In this document: in pieces, positions 60,390 to 63,561 of the stretch
Numbering within the stretch: position 1 is the first letter of the stretch
How the letters are laid out: every line of letters begins with the position of its first letter
Assembly: GCA_022820125.1 (NCBI GenBank)
Contig: JAJEGA010000047.1
Coordinates: forward strand, 1 to 63,561
Source: Anaerolineae bacterium
GTDB lineage: Bacteria > Chloroflexota > Anaerolineae > Aggregatilineales > Phototrophicaceae
Length of the DNA stretch: 63,561 nt
Direction of reading: 5' to 3'
The notes under the pieces: generated by a model
The model's database searches: none
Told to the model about the DNA's origin: nothing
Seen by the model: only the letters and a program-made list of their open reading frames with translations
Program-made: the position numbers and the translations under genes

Positions 60390-61406
60390 TTGACCGGAGT
60401 CAGCGTCAGACCCTTAAACAGGCCGGCGACCGATGTCGACGGATTGCGCCCGGTGAACATGCGCAGCGACCTGAGGCCGCTTGCGGATCTGATCGAATTG
60501 GTCTTTGCCGATTCCATGGACCAGAGCGGCAGATCCGCCATCCGCGAAATGCGCTTTCTTAGCCACTTTGGTTATGGTCTCAAGCTCATTGCTCGCCTGA
60601 ATGATTTGGCAATGGGCATCAGTCTGGGCTTCGTCTACGTCATCAATGGGGAGCTGGTTGGCAATGTCTCGCTGTATCCGGCGGGATACCCAAAGGAAAT
60701 GGGTGAAACCTGGATCCTGGCGAATGTCGCAGTTCATCCCGATTATCGGCGGCGCGGCATCGCCCAGCGCTTGGTCGAAGCGAGCGTCAACATGATCCGG
60801 CGGCGAGCGGGCGCGCGCCTCATCCTGCAAGTGAGCAGCGAGAATGAGGCGGCGCAGCGACTTTACGAGCGGCAGGGCTTCATCTATGAACGCGCCTGGC
60901 GGCTATGGCGGCGCAGCGGGTTCGTTCGCTCTTCGGGCCCGGCCGCGCCCGCTATGCCGGTCGCCCATTTGCGCGGAAGGGAGTGGGTAAAGGAGCTTGC
61001 ATTGGCGCAAGAAGCGCGGCCCAACGCGCGTGGCGGCATCGGCTGGCTGAAGCCGGTTCATCGATCGCAATTCCACTCGCCAGCTTGGAAGCGCTTGCTG
61101 CGACAGATCTCGATGAGCGGCCTGGAACGGCTGGTTATTCGCGATGAATCCGGGGGAGAACTCTTGGCTTCATGCTGGCTGGAATACGCGATGAGCGTCA
61201 GCGGCGTTCGTGGCTGGCTCTTTGCCTCGCCTCAAATTGATAATGGGCTTTATGCCGCCGCGATGCTCGATTACGTCATAAGCCGCTTTGAGCGATCGAC
61301 GATCCACTTCGAGCATCCGCGTGACGATGACAGCGCGAACGACTTGTTCAAGTATCATGAATTCAAGCTTAGTCGTGAACTCTGGCACATGCGTCTGGAT
61401 CTATAG
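60390..61406 (+). CDS. GNAT family N-acetyltransferase
   Basis: A 338-residue protein. An N-terminal GNAT domain carries ILANVAVHPDYRRRGIAQRLVEASV, with the acetyl-CoA loop, and NEAAQRLYERQGFIYERAW. The C-terminal 150 residues form a second, degenerate GNAT-like part (WLFASPQIDNGLYAAAMLDYVIS). The substrate is unknown. TTG 60390 is the start of the longest frame; alternatives downstream, for example near 60459, are possible because no ribosome-binding site stands out. Confidence 0.78.
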   Translation: MTGVSVRPLNRPATDVDGLRPVNMRSDLRPLADLIELVFADSMDQSGRSAIREMRFLSHFGYGLKLIARLNDLAMGISLGFVYVINGELVGNVSLYPAGYPKEMGETWILANVAVHPDYRRRGIAQRLVEASVNMIRRRAGARLILQVSSENEAAQRLYERQGFIYERAWRLWRRSGFVRSSGPAAPAMPVAHLRGREWVKELALAQEARPNARGGIGWLKPVHRSQFHSPAWKRLLRQISMSGLERLVIRDESGGELLASCWLEYAMSVSGVRGWLFASPQIDNGLYAAAMLDYVISRFERSTIHFEHPRDDDSANDLFKYHEFKLSRELWHMRLDL

Positions 61407-61434
61407 CCGGGCAACGGCGGCAGAGCGCGCCTGG

Positions 61435-63294
61435 TTATCGCTGGTCTGGGCCTTCCCCGCGAAGGCGCTGTGGTCGGCGGCGGCTTTCCGGATTTGTGAT
61501 GGAAAGGCGGGTGGCCGGCTGCGCAATTGGCGCCTTGAGAATTTTGCGCGGCAGCCGCGGCGGGCGGTTTCGGTCGGGGCAATTGGCTGAGCGAACTGCG
61601 CCATCGTCAGGGAGGCGCGGCTCTCCATCTGTCGTGACCGCGTTCGAGCTTCGTCCGCCTGCGGCTGTCTGTTGCCGCGGTCCTTCCCCGTCATTCATGG
61701 TATCCAGATACTCGCCCAGGATCTGCCGTTGCTGCATGGCGTCGTATTTCGCGCGGCGCTCGGCTTTATTGTGTTGACGGCGGGAGATTTCTTGCTGTAT
61801 TTCCTGCGGGTTGGATACGCGATGAAACATCTTTGGTTCGTCCGCGCCTACAAGCGACATGCGCACATCGCCGTATCTCATCAGCGCCGCTAATATGCCG
61901 CGCGTCACCGACTCCACATTGTCAATACGCTCGACCAGAATTTGGTCGCGCACGCTTTGCAGAAAGAAGGGACGTTTGCGCACCAGCGTAATCGTATCTT
62001 CCGAGATGATGTACAGGTCGTTGCGCCAGTCCCAATCCATCCAATAGTAAGCCAGGCAGCCCACAAGCAAGGCGACGAAAGCGACGGGCATGGCAATCAG
62101 CCGCAAGTCTGGCCCAATGAGCGCCGCGCTGAGCGCAAGCGCCGCGAGCGCGACAAGGATAATCGCTAGCGGCACGAAAGTATGCCGCGCCCAGACGCTC
62201 ACGTGTTTGCGATAGACGATGTCGCCATTGCTCATCTCGATTCGCGAGCTGAGATAACCGTTGGTGCCGCGAATCGGCTCTGGCTCTTTGTCGCTCTCAG
62301 CGGCGCTTGATGTGATGTCCTCGTCATCAGTCTCGCTGGCCATCCAGCGCTGCAATTCCGCGCGCACGATTTTGTGATGCCGCTGCGCCCTGCGGCTCTC
62401 AAAATAGCCGCGGTCTTCAATAATGAGCTTTTGAAACTGCTCTGGATTCGGCATGAAATCCAGTTCAAGGTTGCCCTGCGCGCCGGCGGTTTTGACGATA
62501 ACCTTGCCATAGCGGAACAGCCGCGCGAAGGGATCATAAGAGGGGAACTCGAAATTGATCTCGTGCACGCTCTCCAAGCCGACCTGCGTCACCTGTCGAT
62601 ACAAAGTCAAGATTGTTCGGTTGATGCGGATGATGCGCTGGTCGGTAACGATCACCGAGTCATTGCGCCATTCCAGATAGAAGTATACAAAAGCCAAGCC
62701 CGGCAGGACGAGCGACAGCGCCAACAGCGCGAGCGACAGCACTGCGCCCTCAAGCAGAATGGCGCCGGCCCACATGCCGAGCATCAAGAGCAAGGGCAGC
62801 CAGGCGCTGCGCAAGAAGGACCACCAGTGACGGTGAGTTTGGAGCAGGATCTCTTCATCATCGCGCTGCTCGGCGAATTGAGGGCTGATTCGCGCTTGCT
62901 CGCGACCGCCGCTCAGCCCAAAGACAGCGCCCAGTTCGGGCTGCTCCTCAAGGATGCGCGTAAAGGCGGCTCTTGTTAGTTTGAGCGCGGTGACGGGCTG
63001 CGCCGCGCGCAAGGTGGCGGTTTGGACGGCTTCGGCGAAAAGCGCTTCCTGATTGACGCTTTGGCCAGCCGCGATGGTTGATAATGGGGTCTGGCTGCCA
63101 TCCTCGCCGGTACGGAAAAGCGCAGCTTCGCCAGAAGCGATGATGATCATGCCGTCTGCAGCGCTGCCTTGCGCGAAGATTTCTTCGCCGGCGCGATAAG
63201 CTCGCCTCTCCAAAGCGCGATTGATGTATTCGCGCTGTGAAGCGCTAAGCTGCGCGAATAAGGGTATGCTTTCCAGCCCGAATCTTGCTTGCAT
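61435..63294 (-). CDS. Cyclic nucleotide-binding domain plus PH-like membrane protein
   Basis: A 619-residue protein. Residues 1-130 are a CNB domain (IPLFAQLSASQREYINRAL, GEEIFAQGSAADGMIIIASGEAALF). Two hydrophobic helix pairs follow (about 163-207 and 370-415), each leading into a bacterial PH-like domain (YFYLEWRNDSVIVTDQRIIRIN and MDWDWRNDLYIISEDTITLVRKRPFF). The duplicated WRND...D pattern shows internal repetition. The last 80 residues (about 540-619) are Pro/Arg-rich and unrelated in composition, possibly non-homologous read-through. A signalling or membrane-sensing role is inferred only from domains. Confidence 0.8.
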   Translation of the reverse strand: MQARFGLESIPLFAQLSASQREYINRALERRAYRAGEEIFAQGSAADGMIIIASGEAALFRTGEDGSQTPLSTIAAGQSVNQEALFAEAVQTATLRAAQPVTALKLTRAAFTRILEEQPELGAVFGLSGGREQARISPQFAEQRDDEEILLQTHRHWWSFLRSAWLPLLLMLGMWAGAILLEGAVLSLALLALSLVLPGLAFVYFYLEWRNDSVIVTDQRIIRINRTILTLYRQVTQVGLESVHEINFEFPSYDPFARLFRYGKVIVKTAGAQGNLELDFMPNPEQFQKLIIEDRGYFESRRAQRHHKIVRAELQRWMASETDDEDITSSAAESDKEPEPIRGTNGYLSSRIEMSNGDIVYRKHVSVWARHTFVPLAIILVALAALALSAALIGPDLRLIAMPVAFVALLVGCLAYYWMDWDWRNDLYIISEDTITLVRKRPFFLQSVRDQILVERIDNVESVTRGILAALMRYGDVRMSLVGADEPKMFHRVSNPQEIQQEISRRQHNKAERRAKYDAMQQRQILGEYLDTMNDGEGPRQQTAAGGRSSNAVTTDGEPRLPDDGAVRSANCPDRNRPPRLPRKILKAPIAQPATRLSITNPESRRRPQRLRGEGPDQR

Positions 63295-63420
63295 GTCCTG
63301 CGATCTCTGTCATCCGCTTCTTTAGTCGAGTATAGCATTATCGGCGAATTCTTACTTATCCTGATGACTCGGCGAAAGTCCCGTCTGTGCTTGCGTATGC
63401 CGGTCGGTGAACAGTGGGGC

Positions 63421-63561
63421 AGTGTATCCATTTCGGTTGAATTTAGAAATCATCATCATTCAAGCATCTGTAGGGGCGAGCCTTGGCTCGCCCACTTGAT
63501 AATCTCCGGCGGGCGATTCACAGAATCGCCCCTACAATTTTCGCTAAAGGATGATGTCGAC
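63421..63561. repeat. 141-bp repeat with double hairpin, inverted copy at window end
   Basis: Reverse complement of 22804-22944 with about four differences; the window ends on its terminal GTCGAC, so the true boundary may lie outside. The core hairpins are GGGCGAGCC/GGCTCGCCC and GGGCGATTC/GAATCGCCC between TGTAGGGGCG and CGCCCCTACA. Confidence 0.92.

Noticed and set aside
1..63561. tRNA, rRNA and CRISPR content
   Set aside because: No T-loop (GGTTCRA) in a cloverleaf context, no rRNA-like conserved blocks and no regularly spaced direct repeats were noticed; a covariance-model scan was not possible.

Overview
The window looks like chromosomal DNA from a bacterium of the phylum Chloroflexota, probably Anaerolineae-like. 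This rests on gene content and style only: Thr/Pro-rich linkers behind membrane anchors (lytic transglycosylase, SUMF1-type protein), a serine hydroxymethyltransferase-aminomethyltransferase fusion, an EF-G paralogue, many short palindromic intergenic repeats, GC-rich coding sequence, and GTG or TTG starts (a well-supported TTG for ribosomal protein L10). No rRNA, tRNA, CRISPR array, transposase, integrase or phage gene was recognised, so this is mostly a core-type region with a few unusual cassettes.

Layout. 1-7 kb: AEC transporter, a truncated RCK/TrkA fragment, a giant GlyA-GcvT fusion carrying repeat DNA inside its reading frame, and a membrane-anchored SGNH protein. 7-14 kb: EF-G-like GTPase and FtsH (convergent, sharing one terminator), then a DUF255 thioredoxin-fold protein. 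14-20 kb: TPR lytic transglycosylase lipoprotein, GT4 glycosyltransferase, methylglyoxal synthase, and an ECF sigma factor with its probable regulator. 20-24.4 kb: GreA, a 2-hydroxyacid dehydrogenase, a kinase-like ATPase without a phospho-acceptor His, and the rplJ-rplL operon with promoter, L10 leader and attenuator. 24.4-34 kb: Memo-like, translin-like, YCII, Nudix, RsmG, isocitrate/isopropylmalate dehydrogenase-like, MarR, S9 peptidase, and a deformylase-acetyltransferase pair. 34-41 kb: an OmpR-type two-component pair and an Fe(III)-type ABC importer.

41.1-43.8 kb holds the most interesting locus: three adjacent forward genes for a ubiquitin E2-like protein, a JAB/MPN-domain protein and a ThiF/E1-like adenylyltransferase. 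This resembles a bacterial ubiquitin-like conjugation system, but no ubiquitin-like modifier is visible nearby. The JAB protein has Gln in place of the second metal-binding His and carries what may be a second, cysteine-less E2/RWD-like domain.

44-63.5 kb: alpha/beta hydrolase, acetyltransferases, a metallo-beta-lactamase fold-Mug-dUTPase cluster, an SDR without its catalytic Lys, SSB, GatB, an aminotransferase, DUF5996, a CoA-type Nudix hydrolase, a CBS-domain membrane protein, an AlkA-like glycosylase, a PfkB kinase remnant, a SUMF1-domain protein, and a cyclic-nucleotide-binding/PH-like membrane protein. Double-hairpin repeats occur at five places; two copies form a 141-bp near-identical inverted pair, one of them ending exactly at the window edge.
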